DNA from: Gluconacetobacter entanii
GTDB lineage: Bacteria; Pseudomonadota; Alphaproteobacteria; Acetobacterales; Acetobacteraceae
Direction of reading: 5' to 3'
Length of the DNA stretch: 64,000 nucleotides
NCBI RefSeq assembly: GCF_003206495.1
Contig: NZ_NKUF01000002.1
Coordinates: 62,001 to 126,000, forward strand
Part shown: in pieces, positions 1 to 8,589 of the stretch
Layout of the letters: each line of letters opens with the position of its first letter
Position numbering within the stretch: the stretch's first letter is position 1
Notes under the pieces: model-generated
The model's input: the letters and a program-made list of their open reading frames with translations, nothing else
Told to the model about the DNA's origin: nothing
The model's database searches: none
Position numbers and translations under genes: made by a program

Positions 1-374
1 GCGTGAGGTTCCTTGGCTGGCGGACGGACCGTGGCGCGCTGCTGGCGGCGGCGGATATCTGCGTGCTGCCGTCACGTTACGAACCGTTCGGGACCGTCAT
101 CCTCGATGCATGGTCGGCGCGCGCGCCACTTGTTGCCTGCGCCAGTGCCGGGCCGCGCGCGCATGTGCGCGATGGGGAAAACGGCATGCTGGTGCCGATT
201 GACGATGTGCCCGCCCTGACGCATGCCCTGCGTGCCGTGCTGGACGACCCGGCCCTGCGCGCGCGGATCGTGGCGGGGGGATATGCGCAGTACCGTGCGC
301 GCTATACGCGTGAAGCGGTGACGCAACAGTGGCTGGATTATTACCGCCGCATCTGCGCGCCGGGACAGGATTGA
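1..374 (+). CDS. Glycosyltransferase family 4 (GT-B), C-terminal fragment
   Basis: This is the last ~123 codons of a group 1 glycosyltransferase; the 5' part lies outside the window. The visible part is the nucleotide-sugar-binding lobe of a GT-B fold. A segment reading ADICVLPSRYEPFG is followed by a small-residue loop and then the DGENGMLVP motif typical of GT4 enzymes, and a final helix ends in a WLDYYRR tail. The usual E-x7-E motif appears as E-x7-D. Acceptor and donor cannot be told from this fragment; lipopolysaccharide or exopolysaccharide assembly is the usual role of the family. A repeat element starts 10 bases after the stop. The family call is solid and the substrate is unknown. 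Confidence 0.85.
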   Translation, partial: VRFLGWRTDRGALLAAADICVLPSRYEPFGTVILDAWSARAPLVACASAGPRAHVRDGENGMLVPIDDVPALTHALRAVLDDPALRARIVAGGYAQYRARYTREAVTQQWLDYYRRICAPGQD

Positions 375-383
375 TAAAGTAAT

Positions 384-463
384 AAAAGTTTTTGGGTGCC
401 GCCTTTTTTCAAAAAGGCGGTGTCTTTCGAAGCTTTTTGAAAAAAGCTTCACCAAAAACGTTT
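384..463 (+). repeat. Two-hairpin intergenic repeat, copy 1 (forward)
   Basis: The element starts AAAAGTTTTTGGGTG and ends CACCAAAAAC(G)TTT, so its ends are inverted repeats. Inside lie two hairpins: a GCCGCC...GGCGG stem around a T/A loop, then GAAGCTTTTT...AAAAAAGCTTC. It follows the glycosyltransferase stop and precedes the convergent ClC gene. It is used here as the reference orientation. Confidence 0.85.
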
Positions 464-475
464 AAGAATAATCCT

Positions 476-1852
476 TTACCGTGTGGGGGCGGCCTGCTTT
501 GGCGCGATCGGTGCCATGGGGGGGGGAGGCTGCTGTTTCGCCACCCCGCCGAGGAACGATTCCGCCAGCGCGCTGTATAGCGAATGGTGGCAGATCATGC
601 GTGAGACGCCATAGGCAAGGAACGCGGTGGCAAGCAGCGCCAGCGTGACCTCCTGATTGTCGCACATTTCCATGACGATCACCGATGCCGTCAGCGGCGA
701 CTGCACCACGGCGGAAAAATATCCCACCATCCCCAGCAGGACGACCGCCCCCGGCGTGGTGTGGGGCAGGAACTGCGCCACCCATCCGCCAAACCCCGCC
801 ACGATCGCAAGCGACGGCGCAAACAGCCCGCCGGGAATGCCGGAGCAGTAAGAGATGATGGTGGCGATGAATTTCAGGATGAAGAACGACGCGGGATAAT
901 GCGCCTGCCCGTCAATGACGGAGCGCGCCTGGTAATACCCCGTGCCATAGGTGATGCCGTCCGACGCAATGCCAAGCAGCGCCAGCACCAGCCCGCACGC
1001 GGCGGCGAAGGCGACGGGGTGTCCCTTGGCAAAACGGCCGAGCGCACCGGGCAGGCCCGCCGTCGCACGGATCAGGATGGCGGAAAACACGCCGCCGCCC
1101 ACACCGCCAAGGATGCCGCACGTCAGCACCGCGATCCAGCTTATGCCGATGGGCACGCTGACATCGGTGTGGCCGAAATAGGTGTAGTTACCCACCAGCG
1201 CGATGGCGGTCACACCCGACAGGATCACCCCCGTCAGCATGGTGCCACTGGTGCGCTGCTCGAACGAATGGCTGAGTTCCTCGATGGCGAAGACGATCCC
1301 GGCCAGTGGCGTGTTGAAGGCCGCCGCCACCCCGGAGGCACCGCCCGCCAAGATCAGGCCGCGACGCATGCTGACGGTGGACAGGTTCAGCCACCGCCCG
1401 CAGGTATGCATGATGGCGGCGCCCACCTGCACCGTCGGTCCCTCGCGCCCGATCGACGCCCCCGCCAGCAGGCCCAGCGTCGTCAGCGCGATCTTGCCAA
1501 ACGCCACCCGCAGCGTCAGCAGGCGGTCCACCACCGCGAAATTGGTCAGGTTCAGCGTGGCGATGGTCTGCGGGATGCCGCTGCCCTGCGCGCCACGGAA
1601 CCATGTCCGCGTCAGCCATGACGACAGGGCGAGGCCACCGGGCGTCACCACCAGCATGATCCACGGGTTCCATGTAATCAGGTGCGTGCGGATGGCCGCC
1701 GCCCTGTCTGCGGCAAGGGCGAAGCCGACAGCCACGATTCCCACGGCGACGGCCGCCGTCCAGCAGGCAAGCTTGCGCCGCCACTGTTCCGTGGTGATCC
1801 GGGCGGAACGCCGCAGGTGACGCCTGCGGGCCGGGGTAAGGTCAGGTTTCAT
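476..1852 (-). CDS. ClC family H+/Cl- antiporter (voltage-gated chloride channel family)
   Basis: This 458-residue polytopic membrane protein moves chloride (or fluoride/nitrate) against protons across the inner membrane. The three ClC selectivity motifs are present: GSGIPQ at residues 90-95, GREGP at 135-139 and GIPGGLFAP at 338-346. The gating glutamate is E137. The inner proton glutamate corresponds to E192 in the IEEL segment, and the chloride-coordinating tyrosine to Y426 in SLYSAL. Retention of both glutamates argues for an exchanger rather than a channel. There is no C-terminal CBS domain; the tail is proline-rich. It is transcribed alone, convergent with the glycosyltransferase. Acid-stress tolerance is a plausible role but is inference. 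Confidence 0.92.
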   Translation of the reverse strand: MKPDLTPARRRHLRRSARITTEQWRRKLACWTAAVAVGIVAVGFALAADRAAAIRTHLITWNPWIMLVVTPGGLALSSWLTRTWFRGAQGSGIPQTIATLNLTNFAVVDRLLTLRVAFGKIALTTLGLLAGASIGREGPTVQVGAAIMHTCGRWLNLSTVSMRRGLILAGGASGVAAAFNTPLAGIVFAIEELSHSFEQRTSGTMLTGVILSGVTAIALVGNYTYFGHTDVSVPIGISWIAVLTCGILGGVGGGVFSAILIRATAGLPGALGRFAKGHPVAFAAACGLVLALLGIASDGITYGTGYYQARSVIDGQAHYPASFFILKFIATIISYCSGIPGGLFAPSLAIVAGFGGWVAQFLPHTTPGAVVLLGMVGYFSAVVQSPLTASVIVMEMCDNQEVTLALLATAFLAYGVSRMICHHSLYSALAESFLGGVAKQQPPPPMAPIAPKQAAPTR

Positions 1853-2101
1853 CGCCGGACGTGGCTTTCAGTAATGCGTGGAACCGGGACCGGCCTGTGC
1901 CATGCACGACGGGCCGTCAACATCCCGTCCCGGCATGCAGGTTCCGGCCGGGGGCGTCCCCTGCGGGTCCAATGGATCGATCCGGTGGGGCGGCCACATG
2001 TGCGGACCCCCACCATGACCCCAAACCCACGCGTAGGCGCAGGGTTGCGGTCTCATGCCGTCATGCCGCCGCATGGCTGCCATCCCCACGGGGACGAAGC
2101 A

Positions 2102-3043
2102 TCAGGGCAGGACGATGACGCCGTTATGCTTGGCCTTGCGTTCGGGTTCAACATGAATGTTGATCAGCGCGCTGCCCAGGTCCTGGCGCAGTGCTTCTTC
2201 GATATGGTCGCAGATCTGGTGCGCGGTCTCCACGCTCATGTCGCCCGCGACGACAAGGTGGAATTCGATGAAGGTCATCGCACCGACAATGCGCGCGCGG
2301 ATGTCATGCGCCTCGATCGCGCCCGTGGCGTTGGCGGAAATGATCCTGCGGATCTGCGCCAGCGTGGCCGGGTCGGGGGCGGCATCCATCAGGCCGGAAA
2401 TCGACGTGCGCATCATGTCCCACCCGGTGCGCAGGACATTGAGCGCGATCAGGCCGGCAAGGATGCTGTCAAGCTGTTCCCACCCCGTCAGTGGGATCAG
2501 CACGAATCCCGCCACCAGTGCCGCCGACGCCCACACGTCCGACAGCACATGCTGCCCCCCCGCGATCAGGGTGGGCGACTGGTGACGCCGCCCCGCCGCC
2601 ATCATGACCGATCCCCAGACAAGGTTGAGGACACCCGCCCCGCCATTGAGGATCACGCCCATCATCGAATTGGTCGGCAGGTGCGGCGAAAACCATCCCT
2701 TCCACGCTTCATGCCCGATGGTGATGGCGGTCATGACCACCAGCACCCCTTCGGCCACGGCGGACAGGTATTCGGCCTTGTAATGGCCATAGGTATGGTT
2801 CTCGTCCGGTGGCAGGCTTGCGACATGCAGCGCCCACAGGCCGGCGATGGCGGCGACGACGTTGATGATCGTCTCCAGCGTGTCGGAATACAGCGCGACA
2901 CTGCCGGTTGCGCGCCACGCCGCGTATTTCATCGCCAGTGCGAGGATGCTGACGCCAAGCGTCACCCAGGCGATCAGGTTGCGCGACGCGCCCGAAGCCG
3001 GGGCGGCGGCCGATGTGCCCATGTCGGGGGAGACGCTGTTCAT
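2102..3043 (-). CDS. Cation diffusion facilitator (CDF) family metal exporter
   Basis: This 313-residue inner-membrane divalent-cation/proton antiporter is of the FieF/MntE-like group. The start is placed at the ATG at 3043, whose ATGA overlaps the stop of the upstream CDF gene by four bases, the usual sign of translational coupling; an ATG nine codons upstream is possible but would overlap by 31 bases. Metal-site residues are the SDTLE motif (D54) in TM2 and H165-x3-D169 in TM5, followed by a C-terminal cytoplasmic ferredoxin-like domain. The first site reads D-x3-T instead of the common D-x3-D, so the metal (Zn, Fe, Mn or Co) cannot be assigned. It probably works with, or complements, the upstream transporter. 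Confidence 0.88.
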   Translation of the reverse strand: MNSVSPDMGTSAAAPASGASRNLIAWVTLGVSILALAMKYAAWRATGSVALYSDTLETIINVVAAIAGLWALHVASLPPDENHTYGHYKAEYLSAVAEGVLVVMTAITIGHEAWKGWFSPHLPTNSMMGVILNGGAGVLNLVWGSVMMAAGRRHQSPTLIAGGQHVLSDVWASAALVAGFVLIPLTGWEQLDSILAGLIALNVLRTGWDMMRTSISGLMDAAPDPATLAQIRRIISANATGAIEAHDIRARIVGAMTFIEFHLVVAGDMSVETAHQICDHIEEALRQDLGSALINIHVEPERKAKHNGVIVLP

Positions 3044-4092
3044 ACGCTGTGTGCCGCGGCAAGGACGCACAGGGTGGCGTCGTGGCGCGTTTCCATCTGC
3101 AGGGTGGGGTGGACGATCTGGAAACGCGCCTTCAGTTCGCGCGCGATGTCATGCAGCGTCCTGCTGTCCATTGCGGGGGCATGCTCGTCGCGGACAAGGT
3201 GGACCGTCAGCGCGGTTTCCGTCGTGCTGATGGGCCAGATATGCAGGTCATGCAGGTCCACGATATCGGGCAGGGCACGCAGGTAGTCCTCCACCTTCAT
3301 GCGATCGACCGAACGCGGCACCCGGTCCAGCGCCATGTCCAGCGAATCGCGCAGCAGCGACCATGTGCCGATCACGATGGAGACGGAGACCAGCAGGCTG
3401 ACCACCGGGTCCACCCACAGCCATCCCGTCATCAGGATGATGCCGCCCGATATCACCACCGCCAGCGCCATCAGCGCATCCGACGCCATGTGCACGAATG
3501 CGCCGCGCAGGTTCAGGTCCCCCTTGCCGCCGCTTGCGAACAGCATGGCCGTCACCCCGTTGACGACAATGCCGATGGCGGCGACGACCATGACCGTCAT
3601 GCCCGCGACCGGATGTGGATGGGCAAGGCGCAGCACCGATTCCCAGATGATCCCCCCCGTGACCAGCAGCAGCGCCACCGCGTTGCCAAGTGCCGCGAGG
3701 ATGGAGGAACGGCGCAGGCCGTAGGTGAAATTGGCGGTGGGCGAACGCCGCGACAGGATTTCCGCAAGCCACGCCGCCCCAAGGGCGAGCACGTCCGACA
3801 GGTTGTGCCCCGCATCCGCCAGCAGCGCGAGCGCGTGCGAGGCGACGCCCCATATGGCTTCGGCGATGACATAAAACAGGTTCAGCGCGATCCCGAAGGC
3901 AAAGGCCCGGCCATAGGACGCCGGGGCATGGACGTGGTGATGGCCGAACCCGCCGTGATGGGCGTGGTCGTGCCCGTCATGGCCATGGTCGTCATGGTCA
4001 TGGCCATCATGTCCATGGTCCCCATGCCCGTCATGCCCGGCGTGGTCATGGTCGTGCCCGTGGCAGGAATCGTCGTGATGCTCGTCGCCCAT
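3040..4092 (-). CDS. CDF family zinc/cobalt exporter with histidine-rich N-terminus (CzcD/ZitB-like)
   Basis: This 350-residue proton-coupled heavy-metal exporter has both CDF metal-site pairs: H96-x3-D100 in TM2 and H201-x3-D205 in TM5. These HxxxD pairs are typical of zinc-type CDF proteins. Residues 5-55 are almost entirely His, Asp and Gly in HGHDHD-like repeats, a probable cytoplasmic zinc sensor or chaperone segment. It is the first gene of a two-gene unit, and its stop overlaps the next CDF start by four bases. The 236-base gap to the divergent flavoprotein gene holds no metal riboswitch that I can recognise. Zinc is the likeliest substrate, with cobalt or cadmium possible. Confidence 0.92.
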   Translation of the reverse strand: MGDEHHDDSCHGHDHDHAGHDGHGDHGHDGHDHDDHGHDGHDHAHHGGFGHHHVHAPASYGRAFAFGIALNLFYVIAEAIWGVASHALALLADAGHNLSDVLALGAAWLAEILSRRSPTANFTYGLRRSSILAALGNAVALLLVTGGIIWESVLRLAHPHPVAGMTVMVVAAIGIVVNGVTAMLFASGGKGDLNLRGAFVHMASDALMALAVVISGGIILMTGWLWVDPVVSLLVSVSIVIGTWSLLRDSLDMALDRVPRSVDRMKVEDYLRALPDIVDLHDLHIWPISTTETALTVHLVRDEHAPAMDSRTLHDIARELKARFQIVHPTLQMETRHDATLCVLAAAHSV

Positions 4093-4328
4093 TGGCGCGC
4101 TCTTTCCTCAGTTTCTGCCCCGGTGGCGGTACGCCACGGAACGGGAACTCGCAACAGGGGGACGTGTGGCACGCGTGGGTCGCGCATGCCATGCCACGGA
4201 ATGCGCCACGGTGCCCTCGCCCCATCCGGGTCGGCATGATATGGCAGGCGCGCCGCACACGGGCAATGGGTGATTGCACGTCACCTGCCCATTCATGTCA
4301 TGTCCCCTGCCGGAGCGTCATCGTGTCG

Positions 4329-6029
4329 ATGGACCCTTTCCCGATGATCAGACTTACCGAACTGCGCCTGCCCCTTGGCCATGACCGCGAGACGCTGGAG
4401 AAGGCCATCGTCGAACGCCTTGGCATCGCCCCGGACGCACTGGAGGGGTTCGGGGTCTTCCGCCGTGGCCATGACGCGCGCCGGCGCGGGCGGATCATGC
4501 TGGTCTATACCCTTGACTGCCGGGTGCGTGACGCGGATGCGGTGCTGGCGGCGCATGCGGGTGACCGCAATGTCGCCCCCACGCCCGATACGCGCTATCG
4601 CTTCTGTATCGAGGACGGGCCGCAGATTGCCTCCCGGCCGGACTACAGCCGTCCCGTCGTGATCGGGGCCGGGCCGTGCGGCTTCATGGCGGCGCTGGTG
4701 CTGGCGCAGATGGGCCTGCGTCCGATCATCCTCGAACGGGGCAAGGTGGTGCGCGAACGCACCGTCGATACGTTCGCACTGTGGCGCAAGTCCATCCTCG
4801 ATCCCGAAAGCAACGTGCAGTTCGGCGAAGGCGGCGCGGGCACGTTTTCCGACGGGAAGCTCTATAGCCGTGTCAGCGACCCGCGCCATTACGGGCGCAA
4901 GGTGCTGGAAGAGTTCGTGCGTGCCGGCGCGCCGGAGGAAATCCTCTACCTCTCCCACCCGCATGTCGGCACGTTCCGCCTTGTCTCCATGGTGGAGCAT
5001 ATCCGTGCGGAGATCGAGGCGCTGGGCGGGGAATACCGTTTTGGCGCGCATGTGGACGAACTGCTGGTGGAGCAGGGGGCGGACGGCGCGCGGCAGGTCG
5101 TGGGCGTGCGTCTGGGCGATGGGGAGGTCATCGCGGCCAGGCATGTCATCCTCGCCATCGGGCATAGCGCGCGTGACACCTTCGCCAGCCTGCATGCCAG
5201 CGGGGTGGAGATGCAGGCCAAGCCCTTTTCCATCGGCGTGCGCATCGAACATCCGCAATCGGTCATCGACGTCGCGCGCTATGGCACCCGTACGCCGGAC
5301 CCCGCGCTGGGGGCGGCGGATTATTCCCTGTCCTATCAGGCTTCCAATGGCCGTTCGGTCTATTCCTTCTGCATGTGTCCCGGCGGCACGGTCGTCGCCG
5401 CCACGTCGGAGGAGGGACAGGTCGTCACCAATGGCATGAGCCAGTATTCCCGCGCCGAACGCAACGCCAATGCCGGCATCGTGGTGGGCGTGTCGCCGGA
5501 GGTGGACTACCCCGGCGGGCCGCTGGCGGGAATCGCGTTCCAGCGCCACTGGGAACGCCAGGCGTTCCTTGCCGGTGGCGGGCGCTATTTCGCCCCGGCG
5601 CAGACGGTGGGCGATTTTCTGGCCGGTCGTCCTTCGACCTCGCTGGGGGCGGTCACGCCCTCCTACCGTCCCGGCGTGACGCCGACCGACCTCGCCACCT
5701 GCCTGCCGGATTTCGTGGTCACGGCATTGCGTGAGGCGCTGCCGTCCTTCGACCGGAAGCTTGACGGGTTTTCCATGAATGACGCGGTCATGACGGGGGT
5801 GGAAACGCGCACCTCCTCCCCCCTGCGCATCCCGCGCGGTGCGGACTGGCAGAGCGTCAATACACGCGGTCTCTATCCCGCGGGCGAGGGGGCGGGTTAC
5901 GCCGGTGGCATCCTGTCGGCGGGGATCGATGGCATCCGCGTGGCGGAGGCCGTGGCCCTGTCGCTGGCGGGGCGTCCGGTGGACGGACTGGTGCGCAAGG
6001 GGATGATGCAGGCGTCGGAGGCGCGGTAG
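4329..6029 (+). CDS. FAD-dependent dehydrogenase, COG2509 family
   Basis: This 566-residue flavoprotein has an N-terminal ~100-residue domain, then the dinucleotide-binding GAGPCG (residues 113-118) and a segment with GEGGAGTFSDGKL, a hallmark of the COG2509 family. The C-terminal AGEGAGYAGGI motif closes the FAD site. Substrate and pathway are unknown for the family. The start is taken as the ATG at 4329; a GTG at 4323 is better spaced from a GGAG at 4312 and cannot be excluded. The open frame continues upstream to 4092, but that part lacks family similarity. The gene stands alone, divergent from the CDF pair, and ends in a half-copy of the dispersed repeat. Confidence 0.85.
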   Translation: MDPFPMIRLTELRLPLGHDRETLEKAIVERLGIAPDALEGFGVFRRGHDARRRGRIMLVYTLDCRVRDADAVLAAHAGDRNVAPTPDTRYRFCIEDGPQIASRPDYSRPVVIGAGPCGFMAALVLAQMGLRPIILERGKVVRERTVDTFALWRKSILDPESNVQFGEGGAGTFSDGKLYSRVSDPRHYGRKVLEEFVRAGAPEEILYLSHPHVGTFRLVSMVEHIRAEIEALGGEYRFGAHVDELLVEQGADGARQVVGVRLGDGEVIAARHVILAIGHSARDTFASLHASGVEMQAKPFSIGVRIEHPQSVIDVARYGTRTPDPALGAADYSLSYQASNGRSVYSFCMCPGGTVVAATSEEGQVVTNGMSQYSRAERNANAGIVVGVSPEVDYPGGPLAGIAFQRHWERQAFLAGGGRYFAPAQTVGDFLAGRPSTSLGAVTPSYRPGVTPTDLATCLPDFVVTALREALPSFDRKLDGFSMNDAVMTGVETRTSSPLRIPRGADWQSVNTRGLYPAGEGAGYAGGILSAGIDGIRVAEAVALSLAGRPVDGLVRKGMMQASEAR

Positions 6030-6033
6030 GGGT

Positions 6034-6074
6034 TTTCGAAGCTTTTTGGAAAAAAGCTTCACCAAAAAACTTTT
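6034..6074 (+). repeat. Two-hairpin intergenic repeat, half copy 2
   Basis: Only the right half of the element is present: the GAAGCTTTTT...AAAAAAGCTTC hairpin followed by the ACCAAAAAACTTTT end. It starts five bases after the flavoprotein stop. Confidence 0.75.
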
Positions 6075-6166
6075 ATCAGTGCTTCGCGCGGCATCGTGCG
6101 GGCAGGTGTTCCGGGAACAATGTCCCTGCCAGCCCGTAAGCCCTTTGAGGAATTAAAGTCTTTTTG

Positions 6167-6190
6167 CTTCTTTTTCTTCAGAAAAAGAAG
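6167..6190 (-). terminator. AT-rich hairpin between convergent flavoprotein and priA genes
   Basis: A perfect 10-bp stem, CTTCTTTTTC (6167-6176) with GAAAAAGAAG (6181-6190), encloses a TTCA loop. It lies 15 bases beyond the priA stop on the minus strand. Short A/T runs flank it, so it may end transcription from either side. It differs in sequence from the two-hairpin repeat. Confidence 0.5.
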
Positions 6191-6204
6191 ACCTTTGCCC
6201 CACT

Positions 6205-8478
6205 CTACAGAAACGAAATCGGATCAATATCCACATCCACCCGCGCCCCGCGTTCGGGTTTCACGCGCGACAGCCATTCGCGCATGATCGGCTGGACCGG
6301 GATGTTGCGCCGCGCGCGCAGCAGCAGGCGCTGCCGGTGGCGGCCGCGCAGGATGGCAAGCGGTGCTGGCGCCGGCCCCAGCACCTGCACGCCCTCCAGA
6401 CGCGGTGCCTCCTGCCCCAGCGCGCGGGCGGTCGCGTCGGCGGCTTCGGGTGTGTCCGCGCTGACGATCAGGGCGACGAGGCGGCCGAAGGGCGGCCAGA
6501 AGCCGGGACGGCGCTGTTCGGCCTCCTGCTCCATGAAGCTTGCGAAATCGCCGGAGACGAGCGCCTCCATCACCGGATGTTCGGGGACGTAGCTCTGCAG
6601 CAGGACATGGCCCTGGGCCTCCGCCCGGCCCGCGCGGCCCGCTACCTGATGCAGAAGCTGCACCGTGCGTTCGGCGGCCCGCAGGTCCCCCCCGCCAAGG
6701 CCGAGGTCCGCATCGACGATGCCCACCACCGTCAGGTGCGGGAAATGCCATCCCTTGGCGACGATCTGCGTGCCGATCACCAGGTCGATCTCGCGCCGGG
6801 CGATGCGTTCGACCGCATCCGCCGTGGCGGCGGGACCGTGGAGCGTATCGCTCGCCATCACAAGGATACGCGCGTCGGGGAAGGTGGCGCGTGCCTCCTC
6901 GGTAATGCGTTCGACGCCGGGGCCTATGGGGGTCAGGCTGTCCTCGGCATTGCATGAGGGGCAGGCGGGGGGCATCGGTTCGTTATGCCCGCAATGGTGG
7001 CACGTCAGGATGCGGCGCGCGCGGTGTTCCACCAGCCACGCGGTGCAGTTGGGGCACTGCATCCGGTGCCCGCAGGTCCGGCACAGCGTCAGCGGCGCAT
7101 AGCCCCGGCGGTTGAGGAACAGCATCGCCTGTTCCTGCCGCCCGATCGCGTCCTCGATCGCCCTAGTCAGCACGGGGGAGAGGAACAGCCCGCGTTCGGG
7201 CGGGTCGGCGCGCATGTCGAGTGCCCGCACCTGCGGCATGGACGCATTGCCGTGGCGTGCGCCAAGCCGCAGGTGGCGGTAACGCCCCGCGCCGACATTG
7301 GCCAGTGTCTCCAGGCTTGGCGTGGCGGAGACCAGCATGATGGGGGCGGCATCCATGCGTGCGCGCACCACGGCCATGTCGCGCGCGTTGTAGGTCACGC
7401 CCTCCTCCTGCTTGAAGGAGGTCTCGTGTTCCTCGTCCACGATGATGAGGCCAAGGCGCGCGAACGGCAGGAACAGCGCCGAGCGCGCACCGACCACCAC
7501 GCGCGCCGTGCCGTCGGCCACGGCCCGCCATGTCACGCGCCGCAACCGCGCGCCAAGGTCGGAATGCCACAATGCGGGCTGCGTGCCGAAACGCCGCGCG
7601 AAACGCCCGGTCCATTGCGAGGACAGCGCGATTTCGGGCAGCAGCACCAGCACCTGCTGTCCCTTTTCAAGGCACGCGGCGATGGCCTCCATATAGATTT
7701 CGGTCTTGCCCGATCCCGTCACCCCCTCAAGCAGCGTGATCGAGAACTGGTCCTCCGCCACCGTGTCGCGCAGGGCGCGGGCCACGTCGGCCTGCTCGCC
7801 TTCCAGCACGTGGGGCGCGTGTGTGGGGTCGGGCGTGCCAAACGCGGGCGGTGCCGGCAGCACGACCTCGCGCAGGCAGCCTGCCTGCGCCAGCCCGCGC
7901 ACGACACTGGCGCCGACCCCCGCCTGCTTCGCCAGTTCGGTGGTCGAAAGCGGCGTGCCCGTCCCCGCGACATCCAGGACCTTCTGCCGCGCGGGCGTCA
8001 GGCGCAGGTCGGCAGGGATATCGCCCGTCACCTGCCACCCGGCGGCGGGACGCGGGGCGGCGGCCATCGCATTGGCCCGCAGCGCCATGGCCAGCACCAT
8101 GCCCGGTGGCGACAGGGTATAGGCCGCGACCCAGTCAATGAACCGGCGCAGCGCAGCGGGGATGGGCGGCAGGTCCAGACGCGCGCTGACCGCGCGCAGG
8201 CGGCCGGACGCGACAGTGGGCATGGGGGGCGTCATGAATTCGGGCGGCAGGCGCAGTTGCGCGTCCCACACCACGCCGGTTTCGGTGCGCCGGCCCAGTG
8301 GCACGGTGACGATATCGCCGGGTTGCAGGTCACCTGCGGGCGGCATGCGGTAATCCAGCGCGCCCGCGAAGGGCAGGGGCAGCATGACCCGTACCCGTTG
8401 TGGTGTATCGGGGGGCGTAGTACGGGACGCGCCCGGTTGCGACTCCAGCAGGTCAGGCGTGTGGTTGCGACGCGGCAT
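6205..8478 (-). CDS. priA: Primosomal protein N' (replication restart helicase PriA)
   Basis: This 757-residue 3'-to-5' superfamily 2 helicase recognises abandoned replication forks and reloads DnaB. Visible domains are an N-terminal 3'-DNA-binding domain (~28-130), a winged-helix region, Walker A GVTGSGKT (252-259), and a DEEH Walker B box at 348-351 followed by the aromatic-rich loop with FKQEEG. A zinc module contains four CxxC pairs (CRTCGH, CPNC, CHHCGH, CPSC). Length and domain order match full-length PriA. The gene is divergent from xerC across ~110 bases and appears to be transcribed singly. Assignment is near certain. Confidence 0.97.
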   Translation of the reverse strand: MPRRNHTPDLLESQPGASRTTPPDTPQRVRVMLPLPFAGALDYRMPPAGDLQPGDIVTVPLGRRTETGVVWDAQLRLPPEFMTPPMPTVASGRLRAVSARLDLPPIPAALRRFIDWVAAYTLSPPGMVLAMALRANAMAAAPRPAAGWQVTGDIPADLRLTPARQKVLDVAGTGTPLSTTELAKQAGVGASVVRGLAQAGCLREVVLPAPPAFGTPDPTHAPHVLEGEQADVARALRDTVAEDQFSITLLEGVTGSGKTEIYMEAIAACLEKGQQVLVLLPEIALSSQWTGRFARRFGTQPALWHSDLGARLRRVTWRAVADGTARVVVGARSALFLPFARLGLIIVDEEHETSFKQEEGVTYNARDMAVVRARMDAAPIMLVSATPSLETLANVGAGRYRHLRLGARHGNASMPQVRALDMRADPPERGLFLSPVLTRAIEDAIGRQEQAMLFLNRRGYAPLTLCRTCGHRMQCPNCTAWLVEHRARRILTCHHCGHNEPMPPACPSCNAEDSLTPIGPGVERITEEARATFPDARILVMASDTLHGPAATADAVERIARREIDLVIGTQIVAKGWHFPHLTVVGIVDADLGLGGGDLRAAERTVQLLHQVAGRAGRAEAQGHVLLQSYVPEHPVMEALVSGDFASFMEQEAEQRRPGFWPPFGRLVALIVSADTPEAADATARALGQEAPRLEGVQVLGPAPAPLAILRGRHRQRLLLRARRNIPVQPIMREWLSRVKPERGARVDVDIDPISFL

Positions 8479-8589
8479 GCGGGTTTTCTAGCGTCGTGGC
8501 GGGCGGATGTCTTGCCTGCTGTTGCATGGGGGGGCACATGGGATCATGAACGGATGTTGCAGCATCCGGCGCAAGGGGGACGACACGCC

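Noticed and set aside
1853-2101. 73-codon minus-strand frame between the ClC and CDF genes
   Set aside because: Met/Pro/Gly-rich product with no similarity or ribosome-binding site; treated as intergenic.
4093-4328. Cobalamin or metal riboswitch upstream of the CDF genes
   Set aside because: No B12 box, NiCo or yybP-type conserved core could be found in this gap.
4293-6065. Very long antisense open frame (about 590 codons) opposite the COG2509 gene
   Set aside because: The protein is His/Arg/Ala/Gly-rich with no motif; it arises from GC-rich codon bias of the real gene on the other strand.
6985-8589. Upstream extension of the xerC frame through the priA region
   Set aside because: The extension is antisense to priA; XerC similarity starts only at 8590.
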